NCBI RefSeq assembly: GCF_037126465.1
Contig: NC_088201.1
Location: 19,514,550 to 19,578,549, forward strand
DNA length: 64,000 nt
DNA from: Ornithodoros turicata
Taxonomy: Eukaryota; Arthropoda; Arachnida; Ixodida; Argasidae
Reading direction: 5' to 3'
Shown here: piece by piece, positions 30,911-41,816 of the stretch
Numbering within the stretch: the first letter of the stretch is position 1
How the letters are laid out: each line of letters opens with the position of its first letter
Made by a program: the position numbers and the translations under genes
The notes under the pieces: generated by a model
Told to the model about the DNA's origin: nothing
What the model saw: only the letters and a program-made list of their open reading frames with translations
Databases searched by the model: none

Positions 30911-33904
30911 ATTTGGAGATATGCAATTTGAGTCGAGCTCCGGCGCTTGCCGAGAAACTGAGAACCGTTACACGGTGCACGAGGAAAGGAAGGGTCGTGC
31001 GGTTGGCTAGAAACAAGGTTTCTGATTAACCGAGGTTCTATATAGAAACTGGAAAGGTCACCACCTGCATTACCAGGCCCTGTTCATTAGCCCCGTAGAC
31101 GTCATCGGCATCGATCGGTTTCTAAGGGGACAATACAGTGAGAGACTGTTTGCACGCTCATTGCAGCTGCAGCTGGCTATGTACATATACTAGGAATGCA
31201 TAGAATAAAACTTTTGCTGGCGCATCAAAGAATCGGCATATAGTATATTTGAGATTGTCACTGTTACACATGCATAAGGAGGGAATTGATAACAAATAAA
31301 CGAAATTGATAAACGAATGACTTCAAACTATAATGGCCTACCGAGGGGCAAGGAAATACTTATCCGTCATATCACTGACGGCAACCGTGTTGCTCCCTTC
31401 ACATCCGATTCCTCTCGCAATAAAAAAAAGGTAACACTTATCGCACCCAATTTCTCTTTGCGTCGCGTTGGAGTGTTTGCGTTGTCAGCAAAAAGAGACA
31501 CGACGCAAATTGCTCTGGAGGTAATAAAAGCGGCAATCTGTTTGGACGACGTCGCGCAACCTTCGTTTAAAAAAACTTGCAGGCGGCCATTTTTGTCTAT
31601 GTCCTCATAACTTAGTGATTCCTTTTCCGAGAAAAATGCGCGACGGTTCTCATTGTCTTCAGCATCTGGCAATATTTTAAAAAATATTTCTTTACGTATT
31701 TTTGGTTCGCCCTCTATAAAAGGAGCGCAGCTGTATCAACTTCCGAAAATCACGTAGTAATTTTGTAAAACATCGTTTTAAAAATGATGTATGATCCGCG
31801 ATAGTTTTTGCTGGCTTTTCAAGCTTTTGTTAAAGCGTCCTCACTTCGTTTGGTTACATGGCCAAAGGTTTGAGTCGTGTGTAATTGTGTTCTGTGTTCT
31901 GTTACCGTTACATTGAGGGTGTATTTTTCAGTTTTGTTACGGGGATCCCATAGTTCCATCTCATGAAGACACTTGTTTACTATAAATTATATGGGCGTGA
32001 ACCGTCCTACATATGCATAAAAACGTCGTACAATTAGGCAACATTTTGTGTATTCCGTTTAGTTTTACGGTACAGTGTTGGATATCGTCCTTTGGAGAAT
32101 TTTGTCAGTTATATTGCTAAGTAGGTAAGCTTACCTATGCAAAGATGTTAGGAGAAAGCTGCTGCTGACAAAGCTTCGAGGGCTGCGCCGAGTGGCCTGG
32201 GCGAAGTAACATCAGTCATCGACCTTTGAACAGTGGCAACAAGTGATTTTAGTGACGAAATTCACTTCTGCCTTTGCGTCAATCAAGCAACCAAATTTGC
32301 GCGCGACGGTTTCCGCACAAATAATTCCAGGCCGGGTGTTTAATGGTGACTCTGAAGTCGTACCCGCTAAAAGTCCCGGTCTGGGGAAGCACATCAGCCG
32401 CTGGTGCTGCACGTCTACAGCAAGCAGTGATGAACGCGGCGTAGTACATCACAACAATTGAAACAGGAATGCCGACCTCAGCGAAACGAATGTCTCCGGA
32501 AGAAGATTTAGTCTTTCGAGACGACAGCGCATCATCGTAACTAGCTGGTTTGTTTCGCGTCACATCAAAGTGCTGAATTGGCATGGGCAGTTCCCTGGCC
32601 CTAACCAAAATCAAATTTTGTGACTGAAGGTTGCGGTCGAACTCGAATTCACAATCACGGAGGTTCGAATTCCGCCACTCGCTGACTTTTCGTCAAATGC
32701 CGTCTTTCAGGTTATACGTTGCGCAAACGAATTCTCAGTTCACAGAAATGGGGTATCTCTGAGGACAAATATGCGCTTTGTTGACAGCTCACGCATCACT
32801 TTTTGACCGTTCTCACTTTTAGCTGAAAATCATGTCTATGAATTATATCAATAAGAAAGGCACGCTTGAATGGCCATATAGATAACACATGCAACGGTTC
32901 ATAACACTTAGACATATCCCAGTAGAAACCATACCTCATCACTGTCTAAACTCACAGAAAAAGGAGTGACGCGGCCGTCGCAAGTTTTTTGGCGCGTCAC
33001 CAATTCAGTGTTTGAAATCCTGAGGAAGGAGACTCATTTTAAGATTTCTAGACATGTGCCGTTAAACGCACTTGAGTAGCTGGTCCCCATGGTAAGTATC
33101 TTCTACTGCCATCATCCTCATCACCAAGTCTTTTGGACACCACCAGTGTGTGTATCGGCTGTTCATCTGGGCCTACAGGTGCAACGATTTGGGTTGCTGT
33201 GCCCACTATCCACCTGGAACACTCCGTTCGAAAGCGTCTGTGGACCATGTCGCCACCTCAAGGTTGTACGAGGTGAAACTTTGGAGCCGCTCTGAATACT
33301 GAGGCCATTTTTAGTATCCTGGTGCCGAAGACAGGAGGGGTCGCGCCCCTGGATGCGATGATGGTGACTTTCCACGAAGTTTGCTCGCAGTTTTTGGCCC
33401 ACAGGCTCTGTTCGGCGTCTGTCAGCGAACACATCCGGTGGATGATGCATCATCAACTGTGGCGGTTTTGAGGTTTACCATGTCCTCCACGGCGTGCGTC
33501 CGATCCCACTCTTGTGTACGTGAAGCACTGCCAATAACGTTTGACACGTCGAATGCGACTTACCACGTTCTGTATATCTTGTTTTCCGTCATCTCAATAC
33601 CCGCTACGCTTTGAAACTTGTTAACTTACTTCACCGTTGTCGCGTTATCGGCCTCATTGGAGAGAGGTGGAGAGCCAGAATGTTCTCGTTTGTGGTCTGT
33701 GCCACCTAAATATCGGCGTCCTTTCTCAGGGAACTCAACCTGCAGGCTTGAGCAGTTGAGCTCATTGTGCTGGTGCACCACCCCAGCAGCCCAGTGTGCT
33801 GAAAGTTCAGGTTGTGACTGACAGGTCTATTGTCGTTGCGGCTCCTCATTTTAAACACCTGCACGGTATATAACTCTTGAACTTCCTGAAATTCCCGTTC
33901 ACCC
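30911..33904. other. No assigned gene
   Basis: No domain is recognised. A minus-strand frame (32279-32614, continued in another frame to 32212) and minus-strand frames near 33163-33456 could be decayed retroelement coding sequence upstream of the LTR pieces at 33.9 kb. I see no protease, RT or integrase motif in them. Confidence 0.35.
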
Positions 33905-33963
33905 TGTGGCGGCCACATACCGGAAAAGAAGTCGAACAGCATGCCCTTTTCACGCACACGATC
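33905..33963 (+). mobile_element. Truncated LTR, plus orientation
   Basis: TGTGGCGGCCACATACCGGA and the following sequence match the first 59 bp of the LTR at 34540-34675 with few differences. It breaks off at GATC, where it joins the primer-binding-site segment of the inverted LTR. Confidence 0.75.
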
Positions 33964-33978
33964 ACGTCCGGGTCACCA
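33961..33978 (-). promoter_or_regulatory. Primer-binding site resembling tRNA-Trp
   Basis: On the minus strand TGGTGACCCGGACGTGAT starts four bases after the end of the inverted LTR, the normal place for a primer-binding site. Its complement matches the 3' end of a tRNA-Trp (from general knowledge, ...CACGTCGGGGTCACCA) with one mismatch. Confidence 0.6.
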
Positions 33979-33982
33979 AATA

Positions 33983-34116
33983 TGTAGGAGCTACCACACT
34001 GGGACAGAGGTCCGATGGGGCGAGATTTTATTTCTAGAATGAGCGAGGATGATGTCCGAGATCGTGTGCGTGAAAAGGGCATGCTGTTCGTCTTCTTTTC
34101 CGGTATGTGGCCGCAT
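33983..34116 (-). mobile_element. LTR, minus orientation
   Basis: A nearly complete reverse complement of the 34540-34675 LTR, including GGAGCTACCACACTGGGACA and GGGGCGAGATTTTATTTC. It lies directly upstream of plus-strand pol sequence, so the LTRs flanking that pol piece face each other instead of being direct repeats. Confidence 0.85.
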
Positions 34117-34511
34117 CACCACAACCTGCTGCTACCGACTCGTACCTTGCCCAGCTCCGAACCACCTTTCAGAATCTTCGGTACACCCCTTCACGACTGT
34201 CTTCAGCCCGCCCCCCGTTCATCGTCAAGGACATCTTCCTTACAACTCACGTCTTCATCCGCAACGACGCCGTACACTCCTCGCTCCTCCCACCCTACCT
34301 CGGCCCTTACCAAGTACTCAATCGTTCCGAGAAGTTTTTCACTCTGAACATCGCCGGGCGAGAAGAGGTCGTCTCCATCGACAGGCTTAAGCCTGCCTAC
34401 ATTGACCAGCATGACACCCTCATCCACCATCTCCCATGGCCTACAACACCCAACACCGAGCCGACTCAACGGTCCCGCCAGGTCCACTGGGCTCTCCCGC
34501 TCACTTCGTGA
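34117..34511 (+). pseudogene. Ty3/gypsy-type integrase C-terminus
   Basis: The frame opened at 34107 encodes a chromo-like GPY/F module of a Ty3/gypsy integrase: THVFIRNDAV, then LLPPYLGPYQVLNRSEKFF, then VSIDRLKPAY, ending at TGA 34509-34511. The catalytic core, RT and gag are absent, so only the last part of pol remains. It is followed by a purine tract (34524-34537) and the plus-strand LTR, as expected for the 3' end of such an element. It is inactive. Confidence 0.8.
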
Positions 34512-34539
34512 CCGTTATTTCTCTGGGTGGGGGAGTATC

Positions 34540-34675
34540 TGTGGCGGCCACATACCGGAAAAGAAGACGAACGGCATGCCCTTTTCACGCACACGATCTC
34601 GGACATCATCCTCGCTCATTCTAGAAATAAAATCTCGCCCCATCGGACCTCTGTCCCAGTGTGGTAGCTCCCACA
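34540..34675 (+). mobile_element. LTR, plus orientation (3' LTR)
   Basis: 136 bp from TGTGGCGGCC to TAGCTCCCACA, with TG...CA ends and a preceding GGGTGGGGGAGTA polypurine tract. AATAAA at 34626-34631 may be its polyadenylation signal. It is short for an LTR but complete by comparison with the inverted copy. Confidence 0.85.
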
Positions 34676-36325
34676 ACCCCATGCACTCGCACGTTTACAA
34701 TATTGTTCTAATTAGATAACCGGTGATTTAGATAACCGGCGTTATTTGTGCTGAGCAGCATACCGCGGTCACCTGTTGATCACATTGTACATTGGAGATA
34801 CAGGGTATTTTACTTCAACAAACCAAACGCTTTATCGAAGCGTTTCTTTGAAGAACGTAACATTTCTTTGATCGCGAGGAGACACTTATAACGATGATAC
34901 TACTTATAACGATGGCAGTCTTATTAACATCTGACAGACAAAATAAAGGAGAAACAAAACTTGTATATTGGCGCTTGTGTACAACGGCACTGCACGTAAA
35001 CCATAACCCTATATTTACTGTGCGTGTGTGTGTGTCATGTATTCAGCTACAGACAGCATTTATGCAGTTTTCATGTTTCATATTCTCGACATAGTATTGA
35101 GTGCACACAATGTAACGCAATTTCGACGTCACTCGCCTGCGTTTCATCACATTTTATGTGCCTGTCACAAAACCGAAAAATGGGTCCTCGAGGTATAGTT
35201 CCGTCTTTGAGCGAAAAATTGGTCGGACATTTCCTCTGTCCCGAACGTCGTGAAGAACAAGGTAATTTGCATAGGCGCCCTTACGTGGGCCCCCAATCTT
35301 CCCTGCAGAGTTCGCACGAAGGGGGAAATTAGGGAGGACGCCTCCGGCATTGATTAGGGTCCCCGCTTTTAATGGTCTTTGTTTTCTCTAGTTTCGCAAG
35401 TTTTGCCGTTCGCGCTCGCCTTTTATTGGCACGGCGGAGCAAATATAAAGAGAGGGAAGCGCACACAATGATATTAAATAAGCATTTATACATTTTTCTT
35501 TCTTCTTCTCTCACTCGCTTCCGCCGGGGAAATTTGCATGCGCAGGCGCCTAGTTACCAATCTTCCATTGGAGCGTGATTCCTTTCTTTTTTGTTTTGCC
35601 CGCACGTTTGTTGGCGCTCTAATCTGATCATCCGGAGTAGACGATGTTATTTTTGTATGCCTCATCTCGCTATAGATTCTACGTATTTGGAAAATGGCGT
35701 TTATTTCAGCTTTCGTGCGTCACTATGTTGACGAAACATTCGGTGAAAGCAGGAAAGTAAAATCCAGTCAAATTTATTGTCACGGAGCGATATATCACGA
35801 TATATGCGTCTTATAGATGCCGATAAACAACCACCGACACATTATCGTGGATAAACGCCGTGAACAAGGAACAATAAGGGAATACTCACCTTTAAAGTGT
35901 AATCTGGAAGTTCAGGTTTTCGGAAAGAAATGGGAAGACCAGTCGTCCATTACCGCCTCCACACATCTACACTTGGGAAGCGATAGTTTTAAGCCTTGCT
36001 GACTTGTGCAATACTTGCTCACAGGCACAGAAAACGATGATGCGATTTCTATAACGTGTCACAAATAACGTGCCAACTGGCGATTTATGAGCGGCAGATA
36101 CTGGCTCTTTGCAAATATAGGCACATGCAGGATATAGAAATTAGTTATTATGAATTTTTTAAATTAAAAATTTGGATATTAGCTGAAATTTTGTGGGCAT
36201 TTTCTGCAAATACCCAAAACATGGAGCGACAGAAACCCAAAACATCTATGCCGCATTGAAAGCGGCAATGTCGTTCCAGAACACAGTTCATGCCCGTTGG
36301 TAATTCTGCATTATGTAGCAGACGT
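34676..36325. other. No assigned feature
   Basis: AT-rich sequence with a short (GT)n at about 35022-35036. Open frames have no signature. Confidence 0.4.
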
Positions 36326-37530
36326 TAACTAAAAGACTGACCACTCTCACCCGCTATGAAGAAGAAACGTAGCCTGCTCTGTCGAGTACTTTTGCATCTA
36401 AGGTGCTCGGTCTGACAGTTTAAGAGGTGCTGAAGACTGGTGTTTCAGCAGCTTTTCGCTGTATGTGTAGCAAGCCATAACTAAAAGACTGACCACTTTC
36501 ACCCGCTATGAAGAAAAAATGCAGCCTCATGCTCTGTCGAGGACTTTTGCATCTAAGGTACTTGGTCTGACAATTTAAGAGGCGCTGTAGACTGTTTCAG
36601 CGCCTTTTCGCGGTATGTGTAGCAAGCCATAACTAAAAGACTGACCACTCTCACACGGTATGAAGAAGAAATGTAGCCTCCTCTGTCGAGGACTTTTGCA
36701 TCTAAGGTGCTCGGCCTGACAGTTTAAGAGGTGCTGAAGACTGGTGTTTCAGCAGCTTTTCGCTGTATGTGTAGCAAGCCATAACTAAAAGACTGACCAC
36801 TTTCACCCGCTATGAAGAAGAAATGCAGCCTCATGCTCTGTCGAGGACTTTTGCATCTAAGGTACTTGGTCTGACAATTTAAGAGGCGCTGCAGACTGTT
36901 TCAGCGCCTTTTCGCGGTATGTGTTGCAGACCTTAACTAAAAGACTGACTACTCTCACCCGCGCTATGAAGAAGGAATGTAGCCTGCTGTCGAGGACTTT
37001 TGCATCTAAGGTGCCTGGTCTGACAATTTAAGAGGCGCTGCAGACTGTTTCAGCGCCTTTTCGCGGTATGTGTAGCAGACCTTAACTAAAAGACTGACCA
37101 CTCTCACCCGCGCTATGAAGAAGAATTGTAGCTTGCTCTGTCGAGAATGTTTGCATCTAAGGTGCTTGGTCTGACAATTTAAGAGCCGCAGCAGACTGTT
37201 TCAGCGCCTTTTCGCGGTATGTGTAGCAGATCTTAACTAAAAGACTGACCTCTCTCACCTGCTATGAAGAAGAAATGTAACCTGCTCTGTCGAGAATTTT
37301 TGCATCTAAGGTGCTTAGAATGACAATTTAAGACTTGCTGAAGACTGTTTCAGCGCCTTTTCGCGGTATGTGTAGCAAGCCTTAACTGAAAGACTGACCA
37401 CTCTCACCCGCTATGAAGAAGAAGTGTAGCCTGCTCTGTCGAGGACTTTTGCATCTAAGGTGCTTGGCCTGACAATTTAAGACTTGCTGAAGACTGTTTC
37501 AGCGCCTTTTCGTGGTATGTGTAGCAAGCC
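36326..37530. repeat. Satellite-like tandem array, eight units of about 150 bp
   Basis: Units start with TAACT(A/G)AAAGACTGACC at 36326, 36478, 36630, 36782, 36934, 37083, 37234 and 37383 (149-152 bp each). Each has CTATGAAGAAG, TGTCGAG, TTTGCATCTAAGGT, ACAATTTAAGA or ACAGTTTAAGA, a small hairpin and CTTTTCG(C/T). Units 1 and 3 are one variant and units 2 and 4 another, so the first four form an ABAB dimer repeat. The array is non-coding. Confidence 0.95.
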
Positions 37531-37534
37531 TTAA

Positions 37535-38299
37535 AGGGGTCATGAACTCTACCAAGCTAGCCCTCTGACTGTGTCGGCTCCAAACGGCGATTTTAACTTG
37601 TTGGCTGTGACACCTTTTGTATAGATGAATCTGATTGGTCCGTATCTTTACTATACATAGCACGTTGCTAACTAACCATCATCCCCAATGACAACGTTCT
37701 CGCTCCTGGTTTGTTGATAACGGGAGGCGGAGCCTGTTATATGGAGTCGTTATGTACTGCATTATGGCTACAAAATAGGCTCCGCCTCCCGTTTTCAAGA
37801 AATCAGGGACGAGAATGTTGTCATTCGGGATGATGGTTGGCTAGGAGCGTGCCATGTGGTGAAGTTCATTTTTAAGAGTGTAAAGCGTGTGCACGCGCGT
37901 GCCACGTCATGGAGCAGTCCCGGTGAAAAACAGTGCGCGTTGCGAAGCGGAGTGGCGTCGCTGTCTGAAAGACGTGAAGATAAATGGTGCCGGTGGAACA
38001 TTCGCGAGAACTGTTGTGGGCTACAATTCAGTGAATCGGCATTGAAAAATGCAGCGATCGAACCCGTTCCAAATCCACACGGCCACGTAGGTATGCGCGT
38101 GCTCCTCCTGCTGTCTCATTGGATGCCGCCAGTGTTTGCCTCCTGGGGATTGCATTCGTTGCCGCCAAAGACGGCTCTGTTTTCATTGCGTTTTTCTTCT
38201 AAACGGTAGCGCTGTGTCAACTAACTTTGCTCGCATTATACTAATTGAAACACGGACTTTCATTTGAGAGCAAGTTGTTTTTTGCATTTTAGTGCCCCT
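37535..38299. mobile_element. TTAA-flanked (piggyBac-like) element with nested MITE
   Basis: AGGGGTCATGAACTC at the left and AGTGCCCCT at the right are flanked by TTAA (37531-37534 and 38300-38303). The reverse complement of the right end begins AGGGGCACTAAAATGC. The TTAA target is the mark of piggyBac-type elements. The short imperfect inverted ends make the family assignment tentative. A palindromic MITE lies inside (37655-37880). Confidence 0.6.
37655..37880. mobile_element. Palindromic MITE of a GGCGGAGCC subfamily
   Basis: Has CATCATCCCCAATGACAACG, GGGAGGCGGAGCCTG and its mirror GGCTCCGCCTCCCG, and ends TTCATTTTTAAGAGTG. The outer tip of the left arm is degraded. It shares its AACGTTCTCG core with the copy at 60097-60317, so the two form a subfamily. 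Confidence 0.8.
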
Positions 38300-38324
38300 T
38301 TAAGAGGTTCTCCTTTTCGTGGTA

Positions 38325-38573
38325 CACTCTTAAAAATGAACTTCACCGCATAGCATGCTCCTAGCCAACCATTATCTCGAATGATATCGTTACCTGCCCT
38401 GATTTGTGGAAAACGGGGGGCGTACGCCTTTTCTGTGACAATTATGAACAGCATAAGTGTCACAAAAATGGCGTACGCCTCCCGTTTTCAACAAATCAAG
38501 GCAGATAGCGATATCATTCGAGATGATGGTTGGCTAGGAGCGTGCTATGCGGTGAAGTTCATTTTTAAGAGTG
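38325..38573. mobile_element. CACTCTTAAAA palindromic MITE inserted in a satellite remnant
   Basis: 249-bp copy with TA on both sides (38323-38324 and 38574-38575). The flanks TTTTCGTGG before and TGTGTAGC after join into the satellite word CTTTTCGTGGTATGTGTAGC, so it entered a leftover satellite unit. Confidence 0.9.
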
Positions 38574-38625
38574 TATGTGTAGCGAGAATACGTGCAGTAA
38601 GTTTGGGATGTTGTGGCTGTTGCAG

Positions 38626-38812
38626 GCGCCATGGGCACGCGAGTTACTCAGGCAACACCGCTGCATTTTCCCGACAAATCATTGGCCGGTGTGGCCAGGC
38701 TACTGGATGACTTGCACCGGCTTATGGAAGACAGGGACTCGGCCGACATCGTCTTCCTCGTCGGCCGCGAGGAAGTGCCCATCTATGCTCACTGTCTCAT
38801 CCTCAGGGCAAG
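38626..38812 (+). CDS. First coding exon of a BTB/POZ-domain protein
   Basis: The acceptor GGCTGTTGCAG ends at 38625. GCGCCATGGGC places the ATG at 38631 in a near-ideal Kozak context. The exon runs 60 codons plus two bases to the donor GTAAGT at 38813. The protein ends with LLDDLHRLMEDR, DSADIVFLVGREE and VPIYAHCLILRAR, the first strand, helix and conserved (F/A)H...L..R of a BTB/POZ domain, a dimerisation fold. The rest of the BTB fold must lie in later exons beyond the window or unseen here. The short 5' UTR and an acceptor before the ATG imply an upstream non-coding exon. I cannot assign the orthologue. The intron upstream ends in a MITE only 50 bp away. Confidence 0.75.
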
Positions 38813-38818
38813 GTAAGT

Positions 38819-40890
38819 CTTGCTCCGACTTCGTCTCCCAAGTCGATCGTATAATCCCTGATGTGCTCTGCTAGAGAGGTTATGACTATATACAGCCAAA
38901 CTCGCAAAATCGGCGGTTTATTGACCGACTGGCAATGGTCAGTATTTACGCCGCGAAAAAAATGTGAACGCGATTATGTGCAGACGTTTTTGCCTTTGTA
39001 TTCTATAATTGTATTTTCACGTACCCGCTGAAGTGGCTACACTACTTTAGTAGTACTTCCGCAAAATTAAGGCTTGGGCAAGCTGTTTCGCTTTGGGGGC
39101 GCCAGTCCGATATTCTCGGTCACGAATATGTAGTTATTTCTTTTGCCTAATTTCATGGGAGAAGCCGTTAATGGTTCATTTCCAGTTCAACTCTGGAATC
39201 CTAACGAGCTATTCCCCCTTTTTTTCGTACTTGCGTTTTTCCCTATTCCTCTATCAACTTAGGACGTATAAGAACTTTGCCATAAGATGAACTGCAAGAC
39301 GCCGTTCGTTTGTGTCGATTCAGGGGTGTAGATGTCACGGGACAGTGCGCATTAATGCTCGAAGTACATAAACTGGTGAGAAGGCGTTTTCAGAGCTGCT
39401 TCTAAGCGCAAGATGCGTTCAGCTGTCTTCTTTTCGAGTCGTCAACGCACAAATGACTCGGAACCGAGGTCTGTCTGTCGATACGATGTTCTTTTTTCCC
39501 CAGTTTATTCATTTCTGAATCGCAAATACCTCCATTTCTTTTTTTTGAAAACGCCACTGCGTGTTTCTTTCGCGAGGCGGACATGCATTGCAGCTGCATT
39601 CGTCGACTTTGATGTATGGACTGCATACGGAACGTCGTAAATTACGCAAGTGCGAGCACGCGATTCGATTAATAAAAGTAAGAAAATTTCCGCGCAACGC
39701 ACATTTCTTTCTCGTACCCTTCCGTGCGTACATGACTGCATGGAGACTCGCAGCAACCCTTTTGTTCTTCCGTTTGGATTGTAAGCGCGTGTGGGTGGAG
39801 CCGCAGAGAAAGCAGTCGCGCAAAAACGCTCGCGCGCGTTGTCAGCGCGGTGCGATAGAGAAGAGCCGAGAGAAACGTCCTGATTAATCGCCTCCGAAAC
39901 GATGCATCACTGTCGGTGGTGCTCTTTTCTTCCAGACTCGGCGGGAAGAGAGGTGTTCAACTCCAGGCTCCCGCGCGCGATTCGCTATTAATGGAAGATC
40001 GGGCCGGTTACACCCTATTGGATTTTTCGGATTGGTATCGGTTCCCGCAAGACGGCGCGCGACTGATCCATTAACGCATCGGCCCGAGTTAATTTATCTG
40101 CAAAAGAACGGCGGCGAACAATTAGGGTACTCTACTACTAGTTCGCTTTGGTCGTTTTCTCACCAGTGGTCCTTTTTGTTCTACGTGGAGCTTCGATTGG
40201 ACCCACTGGGGCCCAAAGGCTTTATACGCACCGTTCCATTTCCTGGGTCTTGTTTCAGGTCTGCCGATAGGTTTCCGAGCTGAGTGGCTGCTGTCTCTGC
40301 TGGTGTGCAGTCCAATCATGTTGTTCTGCGCTTAGACAAAGCTTTCACTCGCGGGAAATGGCTAGAGTCTTCGCCATTTTAACGGCCATTTGTGCGGTAT
40401 ACGTAGTGTCACTCAACACTTCTGCTCAGTTAGTTGCATTTCATGAAGCGAATCGTTGTCCAGCACGTGTTGATGTCTCTCTGGAAAACGGAATTGGCGA
40501 CCTCGGTTGCTCTGATTACTGATTCTAATGTTGCGGGTTCGAAATAGGTGGGACGCTAGCAAATTTGTGCAATGGTTCAAGTGGCTTACCTACGTCGTTC
40601 CCTGTGAGATTGCGGAGATACCAGCGTTCGATTAAATCATGCGGGAAAAAAATTGACGGTCGCTCGCGATCACAGTTTTCGCACGATGTGATATTCCCAA
40701 AGACCGTATTATTTTTCGGTAAAGCCGCTCTTCTGATCGAAGGAATAAGTTTGAAGAATAATACAATATTCCTAAATGCATCCACGCGCCTAAAAATTCG
40801 GCTGAAAACTGGCAAACTTCCCAAATTAAACATTCAAATGCGAACGAGTCCACAAAGAATCAAGCATACCCCTTCGTTTTCAATGATCTA
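38819..40890. other. Probable intron downstream of the BTB exon
   Basis: No next exon is recognised. 39870-40260 has many TAAT/ATTA words in otherwise GC-rich sequence (GATTAATCG, CTATTAATGG, CCATTAACGC, GTTAATTT, CAATTAGGG). This could reflect homeodomain sites, but it is only a suggestion. Confidence 0.4.
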
Positions 40891-41139
40891 CACTCTTAAA
40901 AATGAACTTCACCGCAGAGCACGCTCCTAGCCAACCATAATCTCGAATGATATCGTTATATGCCCTGATTTGTTGAAAACGGTAGGCGTACGCCTTTTTT
41001 GTGACAATTATGAACAGCATAAGTGTCACAAAAAAGGCGTACGCCTCCCATTTTCAACAAATCAGGGCAGATAACGATATCATTCGAGAGTATGGTTGCC
41101 TAGGAGCGTGCTCTGCGGTGAAGTTCATTTTTAAGAGTG
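40891..41139. mobile_element. CACTCTTAAAA palindromic MITE
   Basis: 249 bp with TA on both sides. Both arms share the unusual CGCAGAGCACG/CGTGCTCTGCG where others have CATAG/CTATG. The loop reads ATTATGAACAGCATAAGTG. Confidence 0.92.
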
Positions 41140-41173
41140 TAGTTCATCGAAAAGAAACGTAGTGCCCGTGACA

Positions 41174-41424
41174 TACTCTCTTAAAACTGAACTTCACCGC
41201 ATAGCACGCTCCTAGCCAACCATAATCTCGAATGATATCGTTATCTGCCCTGATTTGTTGAAAACGGGAGGCGTACGCCTTTTCGGTGACAATTATGAAC
41301 AGCATAAGTGTCACAGAAATGGCGTACGCCCCCTGTTTTCAACAAATCAGGGCAGATAACGATATCATTCGAGACAATGGTTGGCTAGGAGCGTGCTATG
41401 CGGTGAAGTTCATTTTTAAGAGTG
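41174..41424. mobile_element. CACTCTTAAAA palindromic MITE
   Basis: Full-length copy 34 bp from the previous one and in the same loop orientation. The left tip is altered (TACTCTCTTAAAACTGAAC) and the right tip is intact. TA follows it. Confidence 0.88.
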
Positions 41425-41656
41425 TAGTGCGGGCGGGCGGGCGGGTGTTGGTAGGCAGGCACGGACAGAATGGCGTAGATGCAGGGTATAGCTGGTGGAT
41501 AAACTCCGTGATAGGCAAGCCTGAGAGATGAGCAAAGACACGGACGAACGGACGGAGAGAATTTGACTTAGACCCCTACCGACGCGTAACATAGATGACA
41601 CTCATCAACAACGAAAGATAGCAATCTATTCAGTGCACGCTCTATAACATTTAACA

Positions 41657-41816
41657 CACTCTAGAACTTCACCTCTTAGCCAACCACCATCCCGAATAGA
41701 ATAGAATAGAATAGAAATAGAAAGAAAAAAATGGAAACGTAGGTCGCACTGGTGCGACCACCATCCCGAATGAAACCGTTCTGCCCCTGATTGTTTAGAA
41801 TCGGGAGGCGCACGCC
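41657..41816. mobile_element. Left arm of an older MITE carrying a small insertion
   Basis: CACTCTAGAACTTCACC, AGCCAACCACCATCCCGAAT and GGGAGGCGCACGCC form the left arm. It is interrupted by the 59-bp insert at 41698-41756, and the LINE end starts at about 41817. The probable right arm is at 43375-43536. Confidence 0.65.
41698..41756 (-). mobile_element. 59-bp retroposed hairpin with (ATTCT)n tail and 15-bp target duplication
   Basis: On the minus strand it is TCGCAC-CA-GTGCGA, a perfect 6-bp hairpin, then CCTACGTTTCC, a T/C-rich stretch and (ATTCT)n. ACCACCATCCCGAAT is exactly repeated at 41683-41697 and 41757-41771. The layout (terminal hairpin, simple tail, 15-bp duplication) is that of a LINE insertion truncated to its very last bases. 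Confidence 0.7.

Noticed and set aside
32212..32614. Aspartic protease of an LTR element on the minus strand
   Set aside because: A LLDAKAEVN stretch only loosely recalls a D(S/T)GA motif; the catalytic signature is not present.
36326..37530. CRISPR array
   Set aside because: Units of about 150 bp repeat throughout without unique spacers, and the genome is eukaryotic.
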